From assembly GCF_000190535.1 (NCBI RefSeq), contig NC_015160.1, forward strand, positions 3,472,001 through 3,536,000: a stretch of 64,000 nucleotides of DNA, given 5' to 3'. The notes below the pieces were generated by a model. That model was given only the letters and a program-made list of their open reading frames with translations. It was not told the origin of the DNA and ran no database searches. Within the stretch, counting starts at the first letter, position 1; every line of letters starts with the position of its first letter. The DNA comes from Odoribacter splanchnicus DSM 20712 (GTDB lineage Bacteria; Bacteroidota; Bacteroidia; Bacteroidales; Marinifilaceae). This document shows, piece by piece, positions 40,786 to 51,300 of the stretch. The translations under genes and the position numbers were made by a program.

Positions 40786-42816
40786 ATGAAGAAGAAAAGG
40801 CTATTGATATTATATCTTTTACTGGGAATTTGCACATGGGGACATGCATTGAACCCCATAACATCACATTCCCGACAACACCCGGCACAAACATCGACCC
40901 AGAAGTTGAGCGCGACTGTACAGGACGGGAAAATAATATTGAACATACCCGAATCTGCAATAGGGAAGGAGTTATTGATTACAGCACAAGCAAATGAAGG
41001 TTTTGGACTCAGGAACCGTCCGTTATCAAGCATAGGGGTTGTCCGTCTGCAAAAATCGGCAGACGGAAACAAAATCTTTTTCAACAAAGAAAGATTCGAG
41101 GAAAGAATAACAACCGGGAACAGCGAATTAAGACCTGCCTTTGAAGCATCCAACCGCCAACCTTTAGGTATAGATTATCCCGTCATAAACAATATAGATA
41201 AGGATGGCTTTTATGCAATTGATATCACTAAAGCGATTCTGAACGGAGAAAACTGGTATCAACTTCAAATGAAAGACTTATTCCCATCATCAAGGGGACA
41301 AGCTGTCGCAGACACCATTATCACATTTGATGAGGGAATATATGTCGCATTCAAACAGGAATACCGTATACAAAGCGAACTTAACCCGACAGTTGAAATG
41401 CAAATCGGTTGTGCTGTCAGACTATTGGATGCAGAACCTCTCGGTTTGCGCTATGCCAACCATCATTTCCCATACACCTATCTGACATTCAAAGATTATG
41501 GACGCAGCCCTTATGGAGCTGTAGAAGATTCCATCATTTGCCGTTGGCGCATCCATCCCCGAAAGCCATTAATATGCTGTATAGATCCTCTCTGTCCTCC
41601 AACCTGGGCTTCATATATCAAAAAAGGGGTCCTTGCCTGGAATAAGGCATTTGAGCAGGCTGGTATTAAAAATGCCATAAAAATACACGAAAACGCCCAA
41701 GACGAAATTCCTGCACTTCACCGTTTTGTGATTTCATACGACCTGGGAGCGGCAACAACTACCCGGCAACAAATCACCCATCCGGAAACAGGAGAAATCT
41801 TATATACCCGCCTCAACCTGGGACATGGACTGCTATTGCCCTATTTAAACAATTATTGGTGGGAATATGGAAGCGAGGATAAACGCATACGCAAAAACAT
41901 CCTACACGAACAAGTTGCAGGCGAAATATTACAAACAATCATTATGCGTGAATTTGGTCTGGCATTGGGTTTAACTGCTCCATCTCCTGAGAATTATTGG
42001 GAAGATTCCGCCCTACAAGAACTTAATAATGGGAAAAACAGTAATTTCCCCACTCAACAAGATTGCAAACAAATCGCCTGGGGCTATCAACAAACCTCGG
42101 CTTATAAAGATGCAATAAAAGAACGCAAACTATTGGAAAAAATCATTCTTCCCACCAGACCTACAAGCACAGAAGAAAAAATACAAAAAGAAAAGATACT
42201 GACCCGCAAGCTCAAAAACTACGAAACAATGTTTTCGTTTTTGAAAAGTGAAATTGCTCTGCATGGAACAAACCAGCAATATATCGTACTATACAATCAA
42301 GGAATTCAAAGCCTGACGAATCATCTAAAAAAATTAGCCGGTATCATTTCGACAGAAAACGCTGAAAGAATTTTAGCTTTACTCGATTATTATGTTTTCC
42401 AGGAAGAACATCAATGGCTTGATATTCCTTCACTGCACATAGGCAACAGAACAAGCTACTCAAAAATCATAAGCAACATCGGAAAAGAAGTGTTCAAAAG
42501 CCTATTCCAACAACAATCCATTGATGCCTTTACACAACAAAATCCGACACTTTGGAATAGATTACATGACAAAATATGGAATCAATTCGATACGGGGCAT
42601 AAACCATCTGTATATCAAATGGAAATACAAGCTTTCTATGTAGATACCTTGACTTCCATCGTGCGAAATACTTCCAACCAAAATTCATACAACTACATTA
42701 TTACCGTCGCCCAAGAACTTCAATACCTTAAAAGGCAATTAAAGATATTGCAAAAAGAGCATCCCGAACAAGAGGGACGCATACATTATGAACTACTACT
42801 GGAACGCATCAAATAA
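40786..42816 (+). CDS. Inactive-looking paralogue of the zinc metalloprotease
   Basis: 676 residues with a signal peptide (LGICTWGHAL, about 19). It shares the upstream architecture of the neighbour, including GVLAWNKAFEQAGIKNAIKI, ETGEILYTRLNLGHGLL and an H/R-rich middle. At the place of HEVGHSLGLCH it reads REFGLALGLTA (about residue 387): E and G are kept, but all three histidine ligands are replaced by R, L and A. It therefore should not bind catalytic zinc. It starts 7 bp after the active copy and may be an inhibitor, partner or substrate-binding pseudoenzyme. The function is open. Confidence 0.8.
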   Translation: MKKKRLLILYLLLGICTWGHALNPITSHSRQHPAQTSTQKLSATVQDGKIILNIPESAIGKELLITAQANEGFGLRNRPLSSIGVVRLQKSADGNKIFFNKERFEERITTGNSELRPAFEASNRQPLGIDYPVINNIDKDGFYAIDITKAILNGENWYQLQMKDLFPSSRGQAVADTIITFDEGIYVAFKQEYRIQSELNPTVEMQIGCAVRLLDAEPLGLRYANHHFPYTYLTFKDYGRSPYGAVEDSIICRWRIHPRKPLICCIDPLCPPTWASYIKKGVLAWNKAFEQAGIKNAIKIHENAQDEIPALHRFVISYDLGAATTTRQQITHPETGEILYTRLNLGHGLLLPYLNNYWWEYGSEDKRIRKNILHEQVAGEILQTIIMREFGLALGLTAPSPENYWEDSALQELNNGKNSNFPTQQDCKQIAWGYQQTSAYKDAIKERKLLEKIILPTRPTSTEEKIQKEKILTRKLKNYETMFSFLKSEIALHGTNQQYIVLYNQGIQSLTNHLKKLAGIISTENAERILALLDYYVFQEEHQWLDIPSLHIGNRTSYSKIISNIGKEVFKSLFQQQSIDAFTQQNPTLWNRLHDKIWNQFDTGHKPSVYQMEIQAFYVDTLTSIVRNTSNQNSYNYIITVAQELQYLKRQLKILQKEHPEQEGRIHYELLLERIK

Positions 42817-42844
42817 CATTATTCATACAAAAAAACAGAATCAG

Positions 42845-43984
42845 ATGAAGTGGATTATTATTTTACTAGCCTTCATAGGCTCTTGGGAACAAATGAAAGC
42901 TCAGCAAAACCCCATTATCTTAAATGAAAAGAATGTTACAGATCTGACAACGGCAGCAGACTGGGACAAACTAATCGACACCTGGAATTATGTACCATTA
43001 GAAAACAGCGATAACAGCCGACTCGGCTCTATCGAAACATGTTATATTTATGGTGATTATCTGTTTATAAAAGACTACCATGACGGAGAAATGAGAATGA
43101 TGCAATTCAAATTAACAGGTGATTTCATGCACAGAGTTGGCAAATACGGTTCAGGAGAGCAGGAACATGGAGCCTTGGGATTGCCTTGGGTCGATTTGGA
43201 AAAAAGACAAATCACGTTACATGACGGATTCAGTTCCCATAAAAAAGTGACTTATGACCTCGCCGGCAAATATGTTTCAACGGGAAAAACAGGAATGCCT
43301 GCATTTTACACACGCCAAATATACCCTGCCGGTAACGGTAAATATATCGGCTACTGTGCATGCGGTACAGGTAACAGGATGTGTTATTTTACGACAGACA
43401 AGAACTTTAATAAGTTTGATACCTTGAGACAACATATTGTCACTTTCAACATGGGATATGCTGATTTCTCAATTCACCCTATTGTGATTTATAAGAATAA
43501 CATTACTTGTATCGCACCACTGAGTGACACGATTTATACATATGCAGATAATAAATTTATTCCCCGATTCATCACGACAACCCACCGCTCTGTTCCTGCT
43601 GATTTTATTCCCAGCAGAGTGGATTATTGGAGTCTGTTAGCCAAACTGAAAGAAAAAGGTTTCGATGCAAAGAAAGAAGCATTTGAAACCAAAAATTGGT
43701 TTATCATTACCTACGATAACGGCAAAATCTTCTATGAAAAAAATCAACAGAAAGGTTTTTACATTCCCAAAGACCTGCCTGCCCGGGGAGACATGATTTA
43801 TCCCAGCGATTTATGGGGACAACAAGGTGAAAAACTGATAGCCATCTTTGCCCCGGAAGAATTATTGGCAATAAAAGCCGAATTGGAGGCAAAAGGAGTG
43901 CAACTTACTGATAAGATGAAAACATTATTCGGTAAAGTAAAAGCCGGAGAAAATCCGTGGCTATTCTTTTATGAGTTGAAATAA
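42845..43984 (+). CDS. 6-bladed beta-propeller-like protein (end of locus 1)
   Basis: 379 residues from the ATG at 42845; the long frame from 42788 runs 28 bp into the previous gene. Signal peptide ends MKAQQ, with no lipobox, so it is periplasmic or secreted. Blade-like segments: GSIETCYIYGDYLFIKDYHDGEMRMMQFKLTGDF (spanning about 62-95), VGKYGSGEQEHGALGLP, SDTIYTY, and the typical family ending ENPWLFFYELK. It is the last gene of the locus, followed by a terminator. The propeller in locus 2 (53081) lies instead between sigma and FecR. Confidence 0.8.
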   Translation: MKWIIILLAFIGSWEQMKAQQNPIILNEKNVTDLTTAADWDKLIDTWNYVPLENSDNSRLGSIETCYIYGDYLFIKDYHDGEMRMMQFKLTGDFMHRVGKYGSGEQEHGALGLPWVDLEKRQITLHDGFSSHKKVTYDLAGKYVSTGKTGMPAFYTRQIYPAGNGKYIGYCACGTGNRMCYFTTDKNFNKFDTLRQHIVTFNMGYADFSIHPIVIYKNNITCIAPLSDTIYTYADNKFIPRFITTTHRSVPADFIPSRVDYWSLLAKLKEKGFDAKKEAFETKNWFIITYDNGKIFYEKNQQKGFYIPKDLPARGDMIYPSDLWGQQGEKLIAIFAPEELLAIKAELEAKGVQLTDKMKTLFGKVKAGENPWLFFYELK

Positions 43985-44026
43985 CTATTGGGGTAATCCA
44001 TAAACATTTTATATATTTACTTTGTG

Positions 44027-44059
44027 AATATCGTCTCTGCTGTAGGGACGATATTTTTA
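44027..44059 (+). terminator. Terminator of locus 1
   Basis: A 9-bp perfect stem, AATATCGTC (44027-44035) with GACGATATT (44047-44055), followed by TTTT. Confidence 0.8.
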
Positions 44060-44095
44060 TATTTAATTAAACGGAGAAATAATTTTGCAGATTAT

Positions 44096-44126
44096 TTTGG
44101 AAGTTGACGAAAACATCCTATCTTTG
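44096..44126 (+). promoter_or_regulatory. tRNA-Cys promoter
   Basis: TTTG (44096-44099), exactly 19 bp, then TATCTTTG (44119-44126): a complete Bacteroidetes promoter 20 bp before the tRNA. Confidence 0.85.
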
Positions 44127-44145
44127 CATCGCAAAATCGCAACAG

Positions 44146-44216
44146 GGTCGGTTGGCCGAGCGGTTAGGCAGCGGTCTGCAAAACCGTGTACAGCAGTTCA
44201 AATCTGCTACCGACCT
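44146..44216 (+). tRNA. tRNA-Cys (GCA)
   Basis: 71 nt with acceptor GGTCGGT/ACCGACC and discriminator T, D-arm GGCCGAGCGG, anticodon loop CTGCAAA (anticodon GCA), and T-arm around GTTCAAATC. It lies in the gap between two convergent SusCD loci. Confidence 0.95.
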
Positions 44217-44217
44217 C

Positions 44218-44253
44218 AAAAGCCTTCGAAAGTTATCTTTCGAAGGCTTTTTT
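44218..44253 (+). terminator. Terminator of tRNA-Cys
   Basis: A 15-bp perfect stem (44218-44232 with 44237-44251), 4-nt loop, T-run. Confidence 0.9.
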
Positions 44254-44383
44254 GTATCCGGTATCTTGAAGGGTAGGGCGGCGGGAGTTTTAGTTCCGCC
44301 AATCTCTTCTGAAAAAGGGACGCTGATCACAACAAATCGCAGCATGGGTTTGTCAGGCAGCTGTCCCTTTTATATCCTGTGTT

Positions 44384-45994
44384 TTAACGGCGTTCACGGT
44401 ATACTACATCTGCAATCCGGGCAAAACCACTGTACTCTGTCCGTTTGCTGACTTTATTGTTTATTCCGTCGATCTTATAGAAACCCAGTGTACCTCCGTT
44501 ATTGTCCGTGCTGTTTTTATCGTATGAACCGACCATCAGTTCGAACTGCCGGGCCATAAATTCCTCCGATTGATCGTTGAGCAGAGTCAGGAGGGGCTGT
44601 TGGTAAAGATTGAATTTCAGGAAGGTGACTTCGGATGTCGAAGGCAGAGTGATCACCGATTCGTAGGTGGTATTGGTGGCCAGATTGTACATATGCACCT
44701 TATTGCCTTCGGCATAAAACAGAAAGGGAAACTGGGAATGGAAAGCGAACCGGCTGGCTTGATCGAAGCCGGGGGCTTGTAAATTTTCATATTTCGATTC
44801 CTGTACGAATCCGTTACCTCCCATATTGATTCCATAAATGTGGCGTTGGCCGTTTTGATCCTGAAGGATGGCATACACCAGACCATTGGAAAAACGTGTA
44901 CTTTCCATATAGATCAGTTCCATCCCGGTTTTAAAACTGAACAGGGCCTCTTCGGGGTCTTGCAGGGGAGATAGGATTTGTTTCGGGTTGTCGGTAGTTC
45001 CTGTCGACCAGCCGACGAAACGCCGGTTATCGGTGTCGTAAAAAAGGGCAGTATTACCATTGCCGGGGCGTGCCATACTGACTCCTACGTAAGGGGCGAC
45101 TTTAAATTCAGGAGCCAGGCCACGTTCGGAAGTATTGATCGGATATTCGAAAGCAGCACCTGCTGTACCCAATGCCTGGCAATAAGCATTCCCTTTGTCG
45201 GTGACACAAAAGTTCGCCTCACCTCCATACGAGCTACCCGAATTCAGGGAGATGTAATAAACAGGTTCTTCGTCTGCAGGAGGTATGATAAAATCAACGG
45301 CTTTTATATTCCAGGATTCGTCTGTTTTGAATGTTTCCTGGTCCAATAGATAGGAACCTTTTTCTGAAATCAGGTAAATGACATCTCCCGGATTGGCGAA
45401 ACGGCTGGGGGCCCAACCGAGCATACGGGCGTTTGTCACCTCCGGAAGTCCCAGGGAGGCGAGCAGGTCGTAGGCCGGGAGTGTTCTTTCTTTAGAAAGT
45501 ACGGAGATCATATCCAGCCGGACACGATTTTGAGCTCCTTCGTTACAGAGTACCATCCAGCCTTCGTAAGTGGGGGAGGTGACTTTGATGTCGAATAGTT
45601 TTGCCGTCTCCCTGCCGGTTCTGATATCGGTGACGATAAACATACATAAGTAAGTATTGGCTGCAAAGGTAGCCAGCGTATCCACATCCTTTCGGCCGTT
45701 TTTATTCAGGGTTACTCCCCAATATGCCCCGTTTACGATCGTACCTCCGCTTTTCAGTTCCATTTTATAGGTGAAAGTGAAGTTCGGGTTATCCTCTGTA
45801 ATGATTCCTTCCAGAGAAGATTTGACTGTGGGGGCGGCCACAATGTGTTCGGCTCCCCCGACGACTTCCAATAATTCCGGCAGACCTTCGATCGTGATTT
45901 CTGCCACTTCATGATAATCGTAATTTCCTTTGTCGTCGAAGCACGAGCTGATCAGGGGAATGAACAGGAGGACGAATAGTTTGTATCGTTTCAT
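44384..45994 (-). CDS. PKD-like family lipoprotein (locus 2)
   Basis: 536 residues; lipobox LISSCFDDKGNYDYHEVAEI is a typical start of this family. Ig/PKD-like strands follow (FTFTYKMELKSGGTIVNGA; LFDIKVTSPTYEGWMVLCNEG), then a propeller-like body, ending KRTEYSGFARIADVVYRERR. It is the last gene of locus 2, 38 bp after DUF4843. The 130-bp gap to the convergent tRNA-Cys region has no clear terminator of its own. Confidence 0.85.
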   Translation of the reverse strand: MKRYKLFVLLFIPLISSCFDDKGNYDYHEVAEITIEGLPELLEVVGGAEHIVAAPTVKSSLEGIITEDNPNFTFTYKMELKSGGTIVNGAYWGVTLNKNGRKDVDTLATFAANTYLCMFIVTDIRTGRETAKLFDIKVTSPTYEGWMVLCNEGAQNRVRLDMISVLSKERTLPAYDLLASLGLPEVTNARMLGWAPSRFANPGDVIYLISEKGSYLLDQETFKTDESWNIKAVDFIIPPADEEPVYYISLNSGSSYGGEANFCVTDKGNAYCQALGTAGAAFEYPINTSERGLAPEFKVAPYVGVSMARPGNGNTALFYDTDNRRFVGWSTGTTDNPKQILSPLQDPEEALFSFKTGMELIYMESTRFSNGLVYAILQDQNGQRHIYGINMGGNGFVQESKYENLQAPGFDQASRFAFHSQFPFLFYAEGNKVHMYNLATNTTYESVITLPSTSEVTFLKFNLYQQPLLTLLNDQSEEFMARQFELMVGSYDKNSTDNNGGTLGFYKIDGINNKVSKRTEYSGFARIADVVYRERR

Positions 45995-46032
45995 AGAATT
46001 TTGATTTTCAATGTTATTTTATGTTTCGGTTG

Positions 46033-46866
46033 TTATTCATATCGGGAATAGTCGACCGTATAACCGTCGGCCAGTTGCATGTAGGAACCGTCCTTATCTT
46101 TTACGGGGGTATCGTTATCGGCTTGTTCCTGAAGGTAATTACGAACAGCTTTGGCGGCGAATCCGAGGCGTCCGTAAGAGACTTTCGCTCCGGCCTGCCC
46201 GGCTTGCGACCAATCGTTCACTGTCCAGCCCATGACCGAATTGACAACGATGTATTTCTGAGGCGTCCAGGGACCGAGGAAACCTTCACCGAACCAGGAC
46301 CAGTAAGTCGGTTCGGAATATTGTTCGTTGAATTTGAACGTATACCGGGTACCGTCCAGGTTTTCGCTGCTGGAGTTCCATTGGTTCGTTTTTTTGTATT
46401 CGTCGATCCGGGCATTGAAGTGTTCGTTTTCTATAAGGTGCAGAACGACTGTAAGGGTACTGTCGAGTAAATCGGGCGTACGGTAAAAGGTGATTCGCAC
46501 ATAGGCATTACTCTTGCCGGCTTTTATTTTTAACGTGTCGAGGTTCGTATCGAAATGCACGCCTTGGATTCCGGTACTCATTTCTTTATCGATTTCCACT
46601 TTAAAAGGGCGGTCGTAGTCGGTGACATTTCCCATCGTACGTACTTCGGCCGAATAGGTGACACTGTTTTTTTCGGCAGCTGCTCCGGCAAAAGTGAATT
46701 CGGTGCTGTTGGAATAGGTGACAGTGGTGCTTCCCCATATATAGGAAGCAGTCCGTTGAAAATAGAGAGCGGCATCGTCCGAGGTGTAGACCGGAATATC
46801 TTTTGTCTCACAAGCTGTAAATATCAGAGGCAGAAGAAAGAGATAGAGTATTTTTTTCGTTTTCAT
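46033..46866 (-). CDS. DUF4843 lipoprotein (locus 2), in the present sequence fused to SusD
   Basis: 277 residues from an internal ATG at 46866, which opens its own lipoprotein signal peptide (MKTKKILYLFLLPLIFTACE). The mature part has DUF4843 features (AALYFQRTASYIWGS; TLKIKAGKSNAYVRITFYR; WFGEGFLGPWTPQKY). As sequenced, the upstream SusD frame runs into it without a stop, giving one 771-codon frame. A second signal peptide in the middle of a protein makes no sense, so two genes separated by about 11 bp are the natural state. Confidence 0.8.
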   Translation of the reverse strand: MKTKKILYLFLLPLIFTACETKDIPVYTSDDAALYFQRTASYIWGSTTVTYSNSTEFTFAGAAAEKNSVTYSAEVRTMGNVTDYDRPFKVEIDKEMSTGIQGVHFDTNLDTLKIKAGKSNAYVRITFYRTPDLLDSTLTVVLHLIENEHFNARIDEYKKTNQWNSSSENLDGTRYTFKFNEQYSEPTYWSWFGEGFLGPWTPQKYIVVNSVMGWTVNDWSQAGQAGAKVSYGRLGFAAKAVRNYLQEQADNDTPVKDKDGSYMQLADGYTVDYSRYE

Positions 46867-46877
46867 AATATGCTGTT

Positions 46878-48348
46878 TTAACGGTTTTCGATTTCTTTGG
46901 CCGGCATGGGGGGGGACGTAACGGGCGGCACTGGCCCCATAAGTAGAGGTGTTGTGCCCATTTTCGGTATTCAGGATGTTGACGAACAGCCGTTTGTACA
47001 TAAAGAAAATCTGGCCTTCTCCCCAAAATTCACGGAGATATTCGATACGTAGTTTGCTCATCAGCTCATTTTCGTCTGTAATGGTTATTTCGGGCAGGCC
47101 CCGCAGAGTGCGGATTTGGTTGAGCCAGCTGTTGCCATCCGATACCTTGGGTTCGCATTCGGCTGCGATATAATACATTTCACTTAAGCGGATCAATGGC
47201 ATGAAGCTGCTGTAGAATAATTTAGCATCTCCGTCCTGAATGGCTTTGTACTTGGTGAATATATGACCCGTGACTCCGATACTCGTCGCCTGAGCCCATT
47301 GGGATTGATAGCGGTAATCCTGGGTTTCTCCTGCAAACAGATTGCCGTCGACGAATGAGTTACGGGGTTGTAAAAAATTGTTTCCTGCATTTTCTGCATC
47401 GAAACTGTAGGTATAGATATCGCCCCGTTTCTTCATGTATATCCCCATCAGGACTTCGGTAGAGAATACCCGGTCGGGATCGACATTGTTAGCCAGTAGT
47501 TTGTTGGGATCTACCGGGGGAAACCATTCCGATACCGTCTTATCTTTCAGGAGTTTATAGGCTGCTTGCAAAGCTTTGTCTTTCTCGCCGGCATAGAGGT
47601 ATACCCTGGCTTTTAAGGCCAACACAGCGTAATAATTCATCCGTAATTGGCGGTAACGCAGATATACCTCGTTTTCATCTTCCAAAGCGGAGGCCATAGG
47701 GCCTTCCGGGATGACCGGGTCTTTGGCCAATAGTTTTTCGGCTTCGTCCAGGTCGCGCATGATCTTGTTGTGAACGATCGAGTCGGCTGATAATAGGGGA
47801 AGGTTCATGATTTTTACCGATTCGTTGTAAGGGATGGATGGGGCCGAAGGATCCTCTTTATAGATGGGGCCGAATAAGCGTAACATGTCGAAATGAAGGA
47901 AAGCCCGGAGGGCCAGTAATTCTCCCTTCATCAGATTGGTTTCGGCCGGGGACAGTATGCCCTGCTGCGTAGCCAGATTTTCCAGGATGACATTGCAATT
48001 CAGGATGGTCGTGTAGGCTGTGGCCCAAGTCGACTCGAGTGCCTTGGAGACATTTTCCTCCGCATATCCCCAGCTATTCAGACTGGTCAGATAAGTGCTT
48101 TTAGCCAGGGGAGCATATCTTTTTGAAATGACATCGATCAATTCGTATGAGAGATTTTTGCCATATAACGAATTGGAAGTTAGGTTGTTGTATAAACCGT
48201 TCATGGCAGTATAGTACCCCCCCGGGGTCGCCAAAAGTTGTTTTTCAGTATATTGATCTTTGGGCTGGACATCCAGAAAGCGATCGCATCCCGTACAAAT
48301 TCCTCCCAATAAAATGAGGCTTAGTAATATTAGAGTTTTGAAATTCAT
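46878..48348 (-). pseudogene. SusD/RagB-family lipoprotein (locus 2), frame altered at a G8 tract near its end
   Basis: About 489 residues. Lipobox GGICTGCDRFLDVQP, then SusD motifs LLALRAFLHFDMLRLFGPIY, ALKARVYLYAGEKD, LIRLSEMYYIAAEC and EFWGEGQIFFMYKR. The C8 (G8 on the plus strand, 46908-46915) shifts the last codons: with C7 the end reads YVPPMPAKEIENR and stops, exactly like normal SusD C-termini; with C8 it reads through into DUF4843. The protein is functional except perhaps at the tail. It is either a phase-variable tract, a real recent insertion or a sequencing error. Confidence 0.85.
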
Positions 48349-48359
48349 CGTATTCGGAT

Positions 48360-51300
48360 TTAAAAGTTAAAAGAAAGTCCTAATTCGAGGCTGCGTGCGA
48401 ACGGATAGAGAGTTCCCCGTTCGGATTTGATCGTGGAAGCTCTGAAAACATCGCGCATGGAGGCTTGAATCTTTAGATTGCTCAGACCTATTTTTTTGAT
48501 CCAGCCTTCATAAAATTCGTAACCGACATAAACGGATTCCATACTCAGGACGTTTTCTTTCTGAATGAAGCGTGAAGACATCGGCGTACTGGCTGCATTC
48601 GCGATGTCTTTAAAGCGTACTTTGTCGCCCGGATTTTGCCATCTTTCGTACAAAGCCCGTTTATCCTGGTTTTTATTCAAACCGCTGACGGAAATATTCT
48701 CGACTTTGTTGAACAAGGCTTCGTTGAATACGCTGGCACCTGTCTGGTATCTGAAATTCATACTGACAGAGAACCCTTTGTAGTTGAGAGAAGTCCCGAT
48801 CACTCCTTCGATTTTGGGCCGGGTATTTCCACAGATCACTTCGTTGTCATAAGAAAAGTCGTAGGTGTAATTGCCCTCTTTGTCGTAGAATAATTCCCGA
48901 CCTGTAGAAGGATCTATCCCTGCCGATTTCACGGCCCAGATATCGTCGGGGTCTGCTCCGTTGTAATATCTGACCGTGTTGTGGCCCTGGCCGGATTTAT
49001 TGAGCTCGTCGAGTTTATTTCCGATCTTATCGAGTTTGGTTTTCTGGGTTCTCAGGTTACCCCGGACGAGCCAGGAGAAACGTTGATCCAGTTTCTGTAT
49101 GATGTAATAGGAAGCGGAAAGCGTCAAGCCTTGGGAAATCTGTTTTCCCATATTGGTCAGGTAACTGCTTGTCCCTGAAGACAGGGGCATGCTGATGTTT
49201 ATCAATAGGGGGTCGGTTACTTTGTGGTAATAATCTGCTGTGATATTCAGGCGTTTATCGATCAATATCATATCGATACCGATATTTTTGTCCAGGGTGA
49301 TCTGCCAGTCGAGGTCGGGGTTACCGAGCTGATTCAGTACGGCTCCCATACCGAAATAATTCATAGAGGCCAATTGAAAATTGAATGTCGTCAGTGTTTT
49401 CGACGAACTGAAGTTTTGGTTGCCGGGGTTACCGATCGAGGCCCTCAGTTTTAGGAAATCGATCCAGGTGAGGTGATCTGCAATGAATCTCTCTTTGTGC
49501 AGGTTCCAGCCTAAGCCGACAGACCAGGTACCGATATAGCGTTTGGAGGCTCCGAATACGGAAGAGCCGTTTTCGCGCAGACTGAAATCCATCAGATAAC
49601 GATCATCGAAAGAATACCCCAGGTTGAAATAGCCGTTCATCGACCGTGAAGTATTTTCGTAATAGGTAGGGCTTCCTCCTTCCGGATAACCGTTCGAGAA
49701 AGAGGGGTATACGAAATCACCTTCCGGGAATCCTTGAGCACTATAGCCTTGTGTCAGCGTTTTGTTACTGTTGAGGTTACCACCGAGGACGGCATTGAGA
49801 CGATGACGGCCGATCAGTTTGGCAAAAGTTACCGATAGCTCGCCTTCGTATTGGTTACTTCGGGTATTGGTGGTATTGAAAGTCCCTTTTTTGAGGATCT
49901 CATAAGTATCGAAGCGGGTGTCGTTGCGGGAGATGAATTTTTCTGTATCGTCGTTGCCGTAGCTGATGCCGAAGCGGGCCCGTACTTTCAGTGCTTCGAG
50001 GGGAGTGTATTCGGCCACGAAATAGTTGGATAAAGCGAGTTGCTTGCCTTCGTCACGACTGTTTTGAGAGGCATTCCACAACGGATTGGCCGCTTTGGTA
50101 TAATCGTTGTTTTCGAGCCATTTACCGATATTTCCCTCTTCGTCTCTTTTTTTGTAGTAGGGATTGGCGGCAGCATATTCGCTGAAATCAACGATCGGAT
50201 TTTTGATTTTGGTGTTGGTCATCGAAAATTTGTTCGAGAACTGGAATTTTTTGATACGGTAGATCAGGTCGATATTTCCGCTGATAACTTCCCGGTTGGA
50301 TTTCTCCATGACTCCGCTGATACCGTTATAGCCGGCTCCGATACCGAACAGGAAACTGCCTTCTCCTCCTTCGATATAGAGGGAGTGTTTCTGATTGACT
50401 CCCACCCGTAAAGGTTCTGTCAGCCAGTAGGTATCTATCCCGCTTTCGATTTCGGCTAATTTTTGATTGTATAATTTCTGTAGTTCGAATTCACTTGTCG
50501 CCGACCAGGAAGCAGGGGTGTATTTCCCGGCTAATTTTTCGAAAGCCAGTTTTTCTTTTGCATTCATGAGGTTGTAGCTACTGAGATCGGGCATCGAAAT
50601 ATTGGCATTTCCATTGTAACTGACCATCAGTTTTCCGGCTTGTGGTTTGACGGTTTCGACAACGACTACCCCGTTGGCTGCTTTCGATCCGTAGATCGCT
50701 GTCGAGGCGGCGTCTTTGAGGATGGTGATCGAAGCGATGCGGTTGATATCCATATCGTTGATTACAGATAAGGAGGATTCGAAGCCGTCGAGGATGAACA
50801 ACGGTTGGTTCGGATCGGCTTCGAGCTCGTCACGCATACCCAGCATACTCGATTTCCCACGGATTTCCATATTCGGCAGGCGGTTCGGATCGGAGCCGTA
50901 TAAGGTGTTGTCCAGAATGGCAAAAGAAGGGTCGAGGGTTTTCAGACTTTGCAAAATGTTTTGAGTACCTGCCGTTTTGAGTTCGGATGCGGTGTAAGTG
51001 GAAGCAGAACCGGTAAAGCTTTCTTTTTTGCGGGTAAAAATTCCGGTCACGACCACCTCTTTCAAATTTTCTGCCGTCTCTTTTAAAATGACTTTGATCG
51101 GTTTTTTAGGATCGCCGACCGGGACTTCCTGACTTTCCATACCGATAAAAGAGAAGATCAGAATGGTGTTTTCTTGTTGGGGCAGAGACAATTTGAAGTT
51201 TCCTTCGGGATCGGTTGATGTTCCTAGTTTGGTGCCTTTTACCAGGACTGTCACTCCCGGAAGAGGAGTGTTGCTCTGGTCGGTTACCTGACCGGTCAGG

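Noticed and set aside
40786..42816. Second metalloprotease as an active enzyme
   Set aside because: All histidine ligands of HExxHxxGxxH are replaced; no other HExxH was seen at a matching place.
44104..44451. Open frame across tRNA-Cys
   Set aside because: Translation of tRNA, terminator and the end of the convergent lipoprotein gene; not a gene.
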